The notes: a model not told the origin generated them from the sequence alone. DNA of 64,000 bases from Panax quinquefolius (GCA_020205615.1 JAINUW010000495.1:124001-188000), one strand, 5' to 3'; shown: positions 20,778 through 32,409, counted from the stretch's first letter. Translations and numbers: made by a program.

Positions 20778-23354
20778 TGTAAGACCCCAACTTATTATTA
20801 AATGAAATTGAATTTCCTCTGTTTATTATTTTGAAAAAGTAAGAGTTGATTTGATTAATGTGGTAAGTTATGGGTAAAATGAGCAAATATTTCAAATAAG
20901 CAAGTGGTTATAAAATATTCATTTTTTATCAGAGAATATTTGTTTGGTCGTGAAATATTCTTACTGTCGGGGAATATTCGTACGATGGTGAAGCCTTGTG
21001 TGGCCCCCATAACGGAAAGCGATTGGATGAAGAAAATGACAAGTATAAGTTGTTTATAAATAACAGCGTAGTTGTTACCGTTAATACTGTTAAAATATTC
21101 GATGGTTAAAACACAGTAGCACACGATATTGAACCAATTATTGATTCTTACGTAAGAAGGCACTACTCAATAATTGTTACATTAATTACTGTTCAATATT
21201 TTATTTTATTTATTCAATAATTGCTACGTTGATATTTTATATTATTGTTGTTTCAATAATTGTCACAATACAATATTTTCCATTATCGAGCAATAATTCA
21301 TATTATTTGAATAATATTATTAGATAGCATTATTGGCGATGTCTAGAAAGTTACATACAGGAGAGGTTTGGTCGCTTTAATTCTTGGCGATGAGGAGAAA
21401 TCCTTATTGGAAAACCCCCTCTTTTCTAGGAAGGCTACTTTGGTTGCCCGATATTGTGATTCTGTAATTTTGTGAATAATTAATTATTGATTTATATGAT
21501 AAGGAAAATATTCATTTTATGTGGATATAGATGGAGAAAATTTTAAAGTGACAATTGTTGAAAAATTGATATTTTATCTTTTTGATAAATAATTCATTTA
21601 ATATATTATTATATTATAATAATATAATAATGGTGATATTTTTACAATGAATGTGGGATATATGAGTATATGTGGAGGAAGAGTATTTTTGTTACTAAAA
21701 ATATTTAAAACATGTTTTTCATGTTTGTGGACCCTATTTCTTGACTGAAATTTGATTATAGCCTATAAAATCGTCCGTATGTGGATTTCGGTTAATTTCT
21801 GCTTTGAATTTGGAAAAACTTAAACTTACAAAGTTGTAGAGAATTGAATTTCCTATGGAATGGACATAAGATTCAAATTTTTCTGATAAAAGGGCTATTT
21901 ATTATGAATTATTGAAGTTTCGGAATATTGGGTATGAATTAAATTTTATTACAAAAACATTTAAAACATGTTTTTCTAGAAAGTGGACATGTGGGAAATG
22001 CTAGAATCTGATTTCAAAGATGGCGTACGAATTTTATTATTAATAATATTATTTTATTAAATTTTCTGCTTTGGTGTTCTAAGCAATTTCTTATAAATAG
22101 GGTGCTTAGGTTACAATTGAAAATCACACAAGAAACTGAAGTTTTCTGTCTCTATATTATCGAGCGTATTCTTGTGAGTATTTTTATACTTTGAGTGTTG
22201 CTATACGGTGCAAGTTCCTTCAGCGTTATATCTGATATTCCAGCCAGAAGTACTATTCTTTTTGAGGTAAGGGATATTATTTTTTTTATAAATGATATTA
22301 TTTCCTTCAATATCATTATGATGGAATATTGGAAAGATTTTTCTTGTGAAATTCATGTCTTTTAGTGTCGGGGTTACTATTCACGATATCACGTATTAAT
22401 CGTTCACGATATCTGACTACTCACAAAAAAATTAAATTTTCATTTTTTGTCTGAAATATCTATTATGGATACTAGCTTTGATTGTATCCATGTTTTGATC
22501 ATTCTTGAATTTTACTTCACTGTGGTTATTTATGAAGTATATTTGAACTTGAACTGTTTAAAGTATGAATCTTTATTATTTGTTCTTTTGTTTCACTTGA
22601 TTCATTTTCTTTAAAATATTTTTCATCATCCTTAGCCCTAAATGATGATATTACTGAATATCTTTGGCCTGTAGTGCAAAGATGGTTGATTTTCTTATGA
22701 ATATCAATGTTCCGTAGTGCAAAGATGTACAGGTGTTGAGATGAACATAAATAACTGATTAATATCTTTGGCCTGTAGTTCAAAGATGAATATTTGATTT
22801 AAGATGTATATTGATTGATGTTACAGTGATAAAATATTGATGATGAACTTTTAAATTCATAGATTATAGTAGATTTCACTCTCTACGTAACTCATCTATG
22901 AATTATTATTTTCGCTGCAAATATTGATCTGAAACTTGTTGTCTATTGTATTTTATCAGATTTTTCCTTGTTGAAGACTAACGATAATTTGTTCTATATT
23001 ATCTTAGTCATAATATTCTTTACTAGGCTAGTTGAGCTCACCCTTTTCCTTTTTGTTCCATTTTTCTTCTCAATAGGCGAGAATGTAGCGAGTTCTAGTC
23101 GGGGTGTGGAATGATGGTTCTAGAGAGTTGTTTAAGTAGCCCTCGCCATTTTTTTAAAATAATGTATCAATAATTGTAATGAGGACTTATTTGAGTGTTG
23201 ATATTATCTAGAAGACAATATTTGTTTTTAAACTCACAGTTTATGTGTTGTCATATTTTGCACGACAATTGTATTAATAAAGTTGTAGTTGTTTCTGCAC
23301 CATGTATTTGGCGACTCAGAATGGGTGTTGTATACCTATTTTGGGGGCGTCACA
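20778..23354 (+). mobile_element. Solo LTR E, related to element D, inside the CACTA
   Basis: Starts TGTAAGACCCCAAC and ends TTTTGGGGGCGTCACA, the same ends as D's LTR, with target duplication AAAAA on both sides (20773-20777 and 23355-23359). It has a TATA box TATAAATAG at 22092, a donor-like GTAAGG at 22267, an acceptor-like CAATAG at 23076 and GGCTAGTTGAGCTCACCC before it. Between lies a repeated ATCTTTGGCCTGTAGTGCAAAGAT-like hairpin. There is no internal region, so unequal recombination between two LTRs probably removed it. The ends match D closely but the interior differs, so it is a sister family. Confidence 0.88.
22092..22100 (+). promoter_or_regulatory. TATA box of solo LTR E
   Basis: TATAAATAG at the same relative place as in element D, followed by a leader and the donor-like GAG/GTAAGG at 22267. 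Confidence 0.6.
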
Positions 23355-24460
23355 AAAAAGTTTTCATTTTTACATGTTTAACTATTCCATTTTCTAGTTA
23401 TATATGCTTATCTTTTTTATACGAATTCACGGTTTGCTCAAGATGTTTTTTAATTAAATGGATTATGTTTGTACTTAAATTTGAATTTTTTGCAACTCCC
23501 TTGCATATTATCTGTAGTTGGACACAATTTCCTCATAATTGAAGCTATACCATTCTTCTCCATAACTAAATCAACTACTGAAATATTTAGCCTCATGAAT
23601 ATGGAACTTAACCATCTTAGGATAGCAGAATGTTGTTGTACTGGTCTTTATAAACACTTACAATTTGAATCACCTTATTTTTCTTTGATCTGCATCTTCT
23701 AAAGAACCAGCTCAAGAGTTGGGAGTATTATAAGAAACAAATATGCATTGTCTATATGTAGCTTGATCTCAGTATCACTATCATGATACTAAACTGCATG
23801 GCCTCTTTTTTCTTCATATTCTTGTAGACACTTTTTCTAGTTTATGGAGTTATTATCAACAAACGATCTTTTCTGCTACAAAATCTAGATTTGGTTGAGT
23901 TTAACCAGAAAATGTGTATTATTATGCAAACTGATCTTATCTTGTAAATATTTAGATTTGTTGTAATGCTTAATGGGTACTTGTAAGAAAATGCAGAGGA
24001 AAATAAGTTTACAAGCCTAACAACCCACGCGGCACACGGTCATATTTTGACATATTAAAACCATGAAAAATACTAGCTGTCTATCTCACCAAAACTCAAA
24101 AAATATTGAATGTCAAATAATTGACAAATATCTTTTTTGCTAAAATTTGTTATGTGGGCTCCCTTCTTTTTGATCGTGTGTCCCTAAATGTATGTATGTC
24201 AGCTAGTGATACTGAATTTTATGTCAAATTCATTCTGATAAAGTTTCCAGGGAAGAAATGAAAACAATTAGGTAATGAATCATGTATACATTCTAGAAGG
24301 GAATTCTTTAACAGATAATTCATAATTGTGTCAAATATTTCACCAAACTACTAGATTTTTACTGCAAGCATACACATTAATTAATTACTCATATATTTGT
24401 ATTAATGTACACTCCAAGTTATTATATGTCAACTTGCAATAAAAGTTTTTGATATTGCAG
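23355..24460 (+). other. Gene-free CACTA interior
   Basis: AT-rich and intron-like. Open frames of 77-115 residues at its start show no known domain. It runs into the polypyrimidine-rich acceptor of the second LpxB exon. Nothing else supported. Confidence 0.5.
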
Positions 24461-24523
24461 AGAGTGGATGGAAGGTGAAAGGAAATGGTGAAGAATTTCA
24501 AAGAAAATATGGAATATCTTCAG
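24461..24523 (+). pseudogene. LPXB: Second captured exon of LpxB gene
   Basis: Acceptor TGATATTGCAG precedes it and donor CAG/GTTTGC follows. The frame reads WKVKGNGEEFQRKYGISS, matching the LpxB segment just before the conserved GATVIxLLPGSR block. A weaker continuation stands at about 24674-24704 after another intron, where GCAGCTGTC and ATTACGTTAGTTTCC fit the start of that block with small indels. Same orientation as the first exon, and the middle exons are missing, so the captured gene was deleted internally or scrambled. Confidence 0.7.
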
Positions 24524-24860
24524 GTTTGCAAGTCAAATGTATTATTCTATCTAAAGAGCAGGCTATAATATGGTAGAACATTTTAGTTATATTCTCTTAG
24601 TGGTTTCTGAATTTTATTTTGATTAGACTTCTGGTAAACTATTGACGTTACGTTGTGACTTTGCAGCCATAAGGAGCAGCTGTCAGCAATTACGTTAGTT
24701 TCCTATAATCAGTTATTGTGGTTATGATCATTTTTTTAAAGTGCAAACCTCTAATACTAGAGGGCTGCACTTTTTTTAAGTACTCTTCTGTTTTGGTTTT
24801 TCTATTCTACTTTGCAGGTAAAGGTTCATCTGAAGCAATAAATTACAGGTTTTTCTGAGC

Positions 24861-25248
24861 AAGATGGTAGAGATTATGAGGAACCAGGCAAGCTCTTGTG
24901 ATCTCAAGGAGTTGGTAGCGAAGTTCGTTCCCGAGTTAATTGGCAGGGAGATAGAGAAGGAAACTTTCAGCATCTTCCCACTCCAAAATGTCTTCATTAG
25001 GAAAGTCAAGATCCTAAAAGAACATAAATTTGATATTGGAAAATTGATGGATGTATGCTTCTTATAGAAGTTACATACTTGGATCGATATTGGTAAGTTG
25101 ATGTGGTTAAAATCATGGCTTCATGGATTTTTTTTCTTTTAAAATGTGTAGGTTTATGGTGACTACTCGGAGGATGTTGGTGTGTAGCTTGAGAGGGTCA
25201 GTTGATGAAACAATGGTAAAGGGAGAGACAAAGGTTGTTAGAGCTTAG
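24861..25248 (+). pseudogene. RPS3A: Captured 3' end of ribosomal protein eS1 (RPS3a) gene
   Basis: The open stretch from 24864 reads [20 protein letters not shown] and continues through [20 protein letters not shown] to KLMD, the C-terminal third of eukaryotic eS1 of the small ribosomal subunit. A GT at 25053 and TTTTAAAATGTGTAG at 25151 bound an intron. The last exon starts VYGDYSEDVGV, then a TAG replaces lysine, a 1-base frameshift follows near LER, and the tail ends at TAG 25248, the family's natural end. Broken and captured by the CACTA element, so not expected to make ribosomal protein. Confidence 0.87.
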
Positions 25249-25479
25249 AAGAGATAGTTTTATTAAATTATCGAGTTAGTTTTATTAAATCACACCTGTG
25301 TTGGATGTAATGCTGCGGATTGGAATTTTAGTTTTGTTATTTAGATTAAGAGCAACTTTAAGATATATACTTTTGGAATTTGGTTTAGTGCTTTAATTGG
25401 ATTAACCTGCATTTTCTAATATATAATTATGCATTCTATACTGTGCATTAGAGTTATTAATTTAAACTCAAATATAGGC

Positions 25480-25872
25480 GAACCACAACTATTACAACAT
25501 CATGTATTATAACATTTTAAAGTCAAACTACAATATTTTAAAAACATTATATAAAGTAGTCTAAATAGATGACACTTTATAAACGTTGTATAAATGAGTC
25601 TAAACGTTGTCTGATGTACCAAACCACGACATTTTAAGCCAGAAAACGTTGTGGAATCATATCATCTGCAACGTTTTCAAGCATCCAAGAATTTATGGGA
25701 AAAAAATATACAACGTATTTTAAGAAAAAAATGTTGTGTAATGTGTCAAACTACAACGTTTTAAAAACGTTGTATAAAGGTGTCAAATAGATGACACCCT
25801 TAACCACGACATCTCTATAAGATCTTGTACAATGTTTTTTATGCGTTATCTATTTACTGTTTTGTATTAGTG
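25480..25872. repeat. CACTA right subterminal repeats and terminus
   Basis: Dense AACGTTGT, ACAACGTTTT and TAGATGACAC motifs in both orientations (for example near 25577, 25599, 25645, 25672 and 25755), then the terminal TTTTGTATTAGTG. This matches the subterminal repeat layout of CACTA elements. Confidence 0.75.
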
Positions 25873-26229
25873 TAGCCTAAGATAGGTCATCCTCTGATAA
25901 ACCAAACGCTGAGGGGAGTTTCTTCATACTTTCCCATTTCAAATACTTGTAATTTCAATTACTTGTAAATTCATTTCAATGCCAATCTAAATGTAATGGA
26001 AAAGTATAAAGGAATATGTATACGTGTATTCCCTTTTATATCAAAACCTGACATGCTATCTTACAGCTGACATCCATTTTGCAAGTTAATACTCTTGAAA
26101 TGGACACATTATAGAGCATGTAACATTTCTACATTCCCTAAGACTAAACTACGTAAGTCTTTTTGTAGGGAAGCAATTAGTCCTGTTTCCCGTTTAAAGT
26201 CCAAAAAGGCATTAAGCCCATAGTTAGAC
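25873..26229 (+). other. Tat1 leader between CACTA and gag
   Basis: Begins with the second TAG of the CACTA target duplication. Untranslated leader; no signal recognised. Confidence 0.6.
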
Positions 26230-28772
26230 ATGGCTACAAGTGCCCCACCTAATCCCACTACTGTCTCTTAAGAGCAGTTCGAAGGATTAAGGAATCAGAT
26301 AGCAGAATTAGTTGTCTTTCAAAAAAAAGAAAGTAAAAACACTCGGGGCTAGACAATGCCTACTCAACCAGAGTCATTCACACCAGGGGGAAGTCAGGGT
26401 ATTGGCAAAAAGATGGAAACCCGAATACCTGAACCTCATTTCAATAAAGGAACCAACAAAACTCCTAAAATCACAAAACTCAGGGATGATCGAGAAACTG
26501 GGGATATAAGAAAGAAAGTCCAATAAATGGAGTAAACCATCCGGTTAATCAAAGGGGCTGGAAACTATGGAAGTGTCACCTATTCAGATCTCTGCATATT
26601 CCCAGGGGCTCGATATCCTGACAAATTCAAAGTCCTAGAGTTTGAAAAGTACAATGGGGCAGGCAATCCCTATACGCACCTAAAAGTATATATTGACGAG
26701 CTAGGGTCTTATGCTAAAGATGAAACCCTCAGAATGTAGCTTTTCCAAAAGAGTCTCACTGAAGAGGCTAAAGCCTAGTATGCCCGACTTGACAATGCCA
26801 AAATCCATAACTTGGAAGAATTGGCCCACGCCTTTCTAAATCAACACAGTTTTCCATCACAAATGGCACCGGATTGATACCAAGTGACTAAAGTCAAAAA
26901 GAAAAGTACTGAATCATTCCAAGAATATGCCCAAAGGTGGAGACAACTAGTAGTGCAAGTCATTTTATCAATGACACAAAATGAGATGGTAATGACATTT
27001 GTTAATATCCTAGAGGCTCCTTACTATGAGAGGATCCTAGCAGGCATAGAAAAGCCATTCTCAAAAATGATCAAACATGACGAAATGGCAGAGATGGGCC
27101 TAAAGACAGGCAAGATTAAAGATTTTACTTCCTTGGAAGCAGTTGCCGAGCATATACAGACATGCAACTATGCGAGCAATCCCAAGAGGGTACTCAGTAA
27201 AGGCAATGAAGATGTATCCCTTGTTTCACAGGGGCAAGCTAGGAGACCAACCTACAGTCCCCCCATTTGGAAAAAGCAAGACAATCTGTCATTTCAACAA
27301 CAAGCTGCATTCAATTAATGCCAAGACAGAAAAAAGAAAATTTGAAAGAACAGAAAATCGGGTGTTCACTCCACTAGGCGATTCCTTTGAAAATGTATTA
27401 GAGATATTAAAGGATCACAAGAAAATTACCAAACTAGCTCCACCTCTGGAACTAGGCAGCAAAAGATATAATCCAAGCCAGATATGTGCTTACCACTTAG
27501 GGTCTCCAGGACACGATACACAAGATTGTTAGTCCTTACAGTATAAGATTCGAAATCTGATCGAAAGTGGTAGTATTGTGGTCCAACAACCTGATCAACA
27601 AAATGTCAACACAACCCTTCCGTTGCAGCATGATACGGAGGAAGTAAACATGATCGAGTCAGGAAGTGCTAAAATGTATCCAAATCGTAAGTACATACGA
27701 CGGATGGAGGAATACCCCCAAAGGCACCAAACAAATGTCCTAGAGTGGGAAAACTCAGAGGAGAGTATGACAGTAATGCAAAAATTAGAGACGATCCAGA
27801 ATCAAGTAAATCTACTAGCTAAGCTGATATTACGCCAACATCAGGAAACAAGGCAGTTTTTCACTGAACTATCAGAAAGCCAAGAGAAAAAAGAGGTTAA
27901 CCATAATGCAAGCCTATATCTCTCCAGGATGAGCCAACTAAATGAAGAAGATCAAAACAGGCTGAAAGGAGAAGAAAAGAGGAATGATAAAATTGCTAGA
28001 AGATCTCGCCAGTAGAAAAATTGTTCAAGGGAATGTGAATTCTCAAAGAAGAAAGATCAAACAACCTCCACAAGAGGCAAAAAATTCACCCCTCTAGGCA
28101 AATCAAATAAAGAAATGCTACATTTTCTGATAAGCGAAGGAAGGATTACTGAGTTGCTGCCTCCTATAAATTCCAAGATAAAGAGTTATGATTCCATCAA
28201 GATATGTCTCTACCATTCTAACTCACCTAGACACGCGACTGAGGAATGTTGGTCTTTGCGACATAAAATTCAGGATCTCATTGAAAATGGAGAGCTGAAG
28301 ATAGAATCCATCATGACCAGAAAAGACAAAAAGGAAATAAAAAGCTTAACATGTCCACTCGAGATAGGCAGTTTAGTGAAGGGGAAGGATATTACCACCG
28401 ATTCTAGCAGAACGCAAGATGGACTGATCCTAATGCAGGGAATGACATAGGAGACAAAGGAATCCCCAAAGGAGATTCCTCCACCAACATCAAACATCTT
28501 GTGGTCCAAAGATAGCAACCACGTTCCTGATCTTATAACCTTTGATGATGTAGAGGAAATACTAATCCTTTTCAAGGAAGAAAAAGCCAAAAAGGAAAGT
28601 TCCTTGCAAGAAATGCAACAACAATTCGAGGGAGATTTCATGGTCGAATCCTCTCAAGCCCAATAAAAGGGTGAAGGAAAAGATGATGGAAAATGTGGTA
28701 AGGTTATCGGGGAAGCCAACCCATTGAAGAATCAAGAGTTTATCCAGTATAAGCATCCCCGAGGGGTGTGCT
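26230..28772 (+). pseudogene. gag: Degenerate Tat-lineage gag of Tat1, with duplicated C-terminal module
   Basis: From ATG 26230 (MATSAPPNPTT). The gag core is clear: FKVLEFEKYNGAGNPYTHLK (about 26628), LFQKSLTEEAKA (about 26740) and ESFQEYAQRWRQL (about 26911), all typical of Tat/Ogre gag. Two C-terminal modules follow, each with FTPLG, an APPLE/LPP-like linker and a C-x2-H-x3-SP-x-H-x2-x-x-C signature: CAYHLGSPGHDTQDC (27487) and CLYHSNSPRHATEEC (28207). A charged coiled-coil stretch lies between them. Stops include TAG for expected Gln near 26737 and TAG for Trp near 26777 and 27530. Gag would form particles. No pol follows. Confidence 0.85.
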
Positions 28773-29084
28773 GAATAAGGAGGCAATCAAGTTGTGGTAA
28801 TAAGTGAAGATATTCAAAATCAAGAGGTAACTTCTATCGCGAGCCTTGAAGGCAACATAACCACTGATAACTGGACTATCAGACCTCAGCTAGCCAAGAA
28901 GATGTAGATCTAGAGGATAAAGTGGGGAGTTCCAGGAGATATTGGGACAATATCACTTTCTTCACAGTATGCCTTTTATTTTCCCTACATGTAAATATTG
29001 AAAAAAAATTTAAAAAAAACAAAAAAAAATAAAAAATAACAAAAAATAACATCTCTACGCCCTATTTTCCAATTACAACTTTGA

Positions 29085-29410
29085 ACCTTTCCACGTCAGG
29101 CTTGAACTACGAATGACGTGATCTCCCCACATCAATGGGAATACGTAGGCAACCATTTATGCTACGGTTAAACTAAACAGAACCCCAAAAAACCCAAACA
29201 AACACTTCTCAAACCGATTATCTTATTAAGAAAAAACTACGCAGACCTGATCTCCCGCACATATAGGAGTACATAGGTAGCCATTTATGGTGCGGTCAAA
29301 CTAAACAAAAACCAAAAAAACCCAAACAAACACTTCTCAAACCGGTCATCTTATAAAGCAAGAACTACGCAGACTTGATCTCCCGCACATATAGGAATAC
29401 GAAGTTACCA
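29085..29410 (+). repeat. ~128-bp tandem repeat downstream of Tat1 gag
   Basis: Three copies of an ACTACG...GATCTCCC(G)CACAT...GGAATACG(T)AGG...CCATTTATG block start near 29105, 29235 and 29362. The first two are followed by AAACTAAAC and a shared CAAACACTTCTCAAACCG stretch. The third is truncated. Confidence 0.75.
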
Positions 29411-31109
29411 TCAAATAAAAGCACAAAGGCCCTCAAAAGAAATATCCAAACCCAAACATCAATCCTAAGACAACCAGCAACAGGGATGAAATGACCTTTA
29501 TCATAAGATGAAACTCATCAGCGACTCATTGCTCCTGAAGTGCGAGAAGACTTGATCTCTTTTGACCTCTAATAATACATGGGCAATCGTTATGGCAAAT
29601 TCTATCTCATACTGGACGACCTGTTCCCCCTGATCAAGACAACAAATCAAACTTTGCAAATCAAATCAAATTTGGGTGACGTCATCACCAACCAAGCTGA
29701 GATCTTTGGGGCCAATTTAGTGGAGTCCGAAAACCTCTCGACATCAATCATCAAAGTTGTAACAGCAACACAGCGATATATCAAGCATGATTATCAGCAA
29801 GGACCTTCAAAGAGCCTACACCCTCAATAACAAGCCTTCATCAAATCAGAAGAAAATAATTAAAGTTGATTACATGAACAAGTCAGGAACAATTAACGAG
29901 GGCAGCAAAGCCCAAGTCCACTACCTGTTCACCATCTGCAACAGAGGTAAATGCCTCTTAGAATCTCACCATCTTATCGGCCAATCTGTCAAAGCAACTA
30001 TCCTAGACAATAAGCAAGGTTGGGGAAATTTCAAAATTGGTGACAAACCGATAGTGGTTCCTTTACAACAAGATTGGGGCAATCTCAAAAATAGCGACAA
30101 CTCAACACTGGGGCATTTATGAACCATCCTAAAGAGGAAAATGCACCAGTCAGCACCATCAGCATGATACATCATCATTAGAGCTTCCCTCACATTATTT
30201 CACTAGCGATTCGGTATGATAATTTGGTCTTTTCCAATCATACTGTTCTCAAAATGAATAATCCATATGTGAGGATATTATTCACTCGCGATTTGGTCAA
30301 GAAAGAGAGTTTCTCATATGAATCCCTGGTAACAACATGCAAAAGGATTGGGGCATTTTTCCTATTCTAGGAAAGGGAAGAAGTCCAAGGCAGGATCAAG
30401 CCTCTCATCAAAAGAAAAGGGAGAACTCCTGAAAGAAATCATGGCAACATAAGCGTGCCCCTACTAAACAAAGGGGAAAATTCTTGAAAAAGTTCTTAAC
30501 TCAGGAGCAGAAGGCCAACGACGAAAGGTCTAGGGAATGAAATCTACACCATCAAACATGTTAACTTGCGTCAAGTTATAAGTTGAGGCCTCTACACCAA
30601 AGTTCAAAGTTGGGTAGTGAAAGAATGAGTCGTACCCTCCAGAGATATCAGCGGCACTTAGGTCATCAGTCCAGCTGGGTTGTGAATTAAAAACACAAGG
30701 AAATGAGGTACAAACACCCAACAGCGAACATAAACTCCAAATCATCAAAAAAAGGCATAACATCAGGCGAAGTCTGGTAAAGTAATCCATGGAATATTAC
30801 TTCAGCAAATGTATTGAAAGATTTGGTATTCTAAACCATTGACATCAATACAGCGTAATATTAAGATATTTTAGCGATGAAAGCTTTGTATACCACCGTT
30901 CAAGTGGGAACCAAAATAGTTTGGCGATGTCAGCGTATTCAACTACCATCATATACATTACGAAGGTCCGATGATTTTAGAACTTCATCCCTAGTAGAGA
31001 TGTAGAAAACATCTCAATTTCTCTTCATCAAACAAGCATAGACAACACTGACAAAAAGTCAAACCGTTGCAGTCAACACCAGTATAGGCATCAGTAATAA
31101 CTGGTAAAG

Positions 31110-31268
31110 GTAAAGCGATTTGTAATGTGCGAAGTGTGATTTGCGATATGCGAAATATGATATAAAAAATGCGATGTGCAAGTTACAAAGTGTGATTGGC
31201 CAAATACGAAAAGTGAAGTGCGAAGTGCGAAATGCGATGTGCGATTTCTGAACTGTGATTTGCAAAAA
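31110..31268 (+). repeat. Degenerate GTGCGAA(A/T)TGCGA short-period repeat
   Basis: About 160 bases made of variants of TGCGATTTGCGA, GTGCGAAGTGCGAAATGCGA and similar, with an irregular 7-9-base period. It has no counterpart at the matching place in Tat2. Probably a local slippage repeat. Confidence 0.75.
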
Positions 31269-31390
31269 ACATTTTAACATTCATCATAACATTCATTACA
31301 TTGCGATTTGCATCATTAGAAATACCTTGTAATATTTCAAGTGTCTAGTAATCTTTATCATGGCCATTCCATTGTATTGCATGAACATGA

Positions 31391-31404
31391 TAAAGAGGGG
31401 CATC
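31391..31404 (+). promoter_or_regulatory. Tat1 polypurine tract
   Basis: TAAAGAGGGGCATC stands directly before the 3' LTR start TGTAAACAC. The Tat2 counterpart, read in reverse, is AAATAGGGGCATC at 59701-59713. Confidence 0.75.
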
Positions 31405-32409
31405 TGTAAACACACAAAATTTCATTTTCCTATTACTAACTATGCAAGAGGACAAAAACATTTTTTTCACATTTCAAAGATAATCTTAAAGGACCACAAC
31501 ATCAATTCAAACCCCAGAGATAGCCCCGAAATATACAATTTCCAACCCCAGAGATAACCCAGGGAAATTAGTTTCCAATCCCGGAGATAACCTCAGGAAA
31601 GTCAGTTCCAACCCCAGAGTGCATGTACTTTGAGATGGCGGGGCCCACATGATCTGGGGCACCTCGGGAATCCGCATGTACACCTGTGGCTCCCCCCTCT
31701 ATAAATAGAAGGCTTGGGGGGGGCATTTTAAAGAGAGAATTAGTGAGGAAACCCTGTCCATTTTGCTTTATACACACTATAAACTGAGTGCTTTCTCTTT
31801 TCAGACACTTGTGAGCTTGTGTTTTGCTATATTTTACCGGTGCAAATCGAGTGTTCATTCCTTTAAAGCTATTTTAAGTCTTCTTGGCAGCCCACTATAA
31901 GACTTCTTACATTTCTTAAAGCCTTTCTCCACTTTTACTCACATACAGTTATTCACATTGAGAGTCGTGTTGTGTGTGTATGCCCGAACCGTCGGTATGT
32001 GGCTGTTTATTTCTTTTGTATATATATACTTCTAGATAATTGCACATTGACCCACACACACACATATTCATATAATAATTTAATTGAAAAGTGGTGGTCA
32101 CCATATTACCACAGATGTCGGGGGGTGCTTAAAACCTTCCCTCCGCATAATCAAGCCCCCGGACCCTAACGAATCTCAGTTTCATAGACCGATTAAGCAG
32201 TGTTACATCACTCGGTTAATGTGCAAACCTTTTCTCGCTTGAGTTGGTGCAACCATATAAAAATACCAACTAGCGACTCTTACAGTCCAATCGTCGACAT
32301 ATACATGTCGGATCTTTTCACAACTTATTTTTTCAAACAAATTTCACTTAACATGAGAACACCAAAAGACAAGAACAGAAAGGGACAAATTAAAATCTTG
32401 ACGTCGACA
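31405..32409 (+). repeat. Tat1 3' LTR (internally deleted)
   Basis: Starts TGTAAACACAC and ends GACGTCGACA, followed by target duplication AATCT. It is 1005 bases because, relative to the 5' LTR, it lacks part of the minisatellite block and the TA-rich half. It keeps the TATA box at about 31700 and the 3' end. Confidence 0.88.

Larger units (their letters stand above)
18685..25872. mobile_element. CACTA (En/Spm-type) transposon carrying host gene fragments
   Basis: Left end CACTAGTACAAAAC (18685), right end complementary to CACTAATACAAAAC (ending 25872): terminal inverted repeats matching at 13 of 14 bases. A 3-bp target duplication TAG flanks both sides (18682-18684 and 25873-25875), the hallmark of the superfamily. 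Subterminal regions carry many short ACAACGTTTT or AACGTTGT motifs in both orientations. No CACTA transposase domain is visible, so it is non-autonomous. The interior holds exon fragments of uL11, LpxB and eS1 genes, all in plus orientation, and the inserted solo LTR E. Confidence 0.88.
28773..31390 (+). other. Tat1 region between gag and 3' LTR, without pol
   Basis: Autonomous Tat elements have pol here; I see no catalytic motif of protease, reverse transcriptase or integrase in either strand. Short open frames (29579-29830, 29787-30122; minus 30530-30790) show no known domain. The minus-strand one could be a remnant of the antisense ORF typical of Tat elements, but its resemblance to the Tat2 ORF tail is too weak to claim. 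Confidence 0.5.
3323..32409 (+). mobile_element. Tat-lineage Ty3/gypsy retrotransposon Tat1, with nested insertions
   Basis: Bounded by TGTAGACACTC at 3323 and GTCGACA ending at 32409, with the 5-bp target duplication AATCT on both sides (3318-3322 and 32410-32414). It interrupts ORF-X of family A. Contents in order: 5' LTR, primer site split by element D, leader interrupted by a CACTA transposon, a degenerate gag, about 2.6 kb without pol, polypurine tract and 3' LTR. Removing D and the CACTA leaves roughly 9 kb. Lineage rests on the gag signature, the primer-site sequence and LTR homology with Tat2. It is non-autonomous because no pol is present. Confidence 0.88.

Noticed and set aside
24861..25248. 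Working ribosomal protein eS1 gene
   Set aside because: Only the C-terminal third is present, with a stop in place of lysine and a frameshift in the last exon, all inside a CACTA transposon.
28990..29410. CRISPR-like direct repeats with spacers
   Set aside because: The three ~128-bp units are long, imperfect, in a plant retrotransposon, and have no short palindromic repeat plus unique spacer structure.
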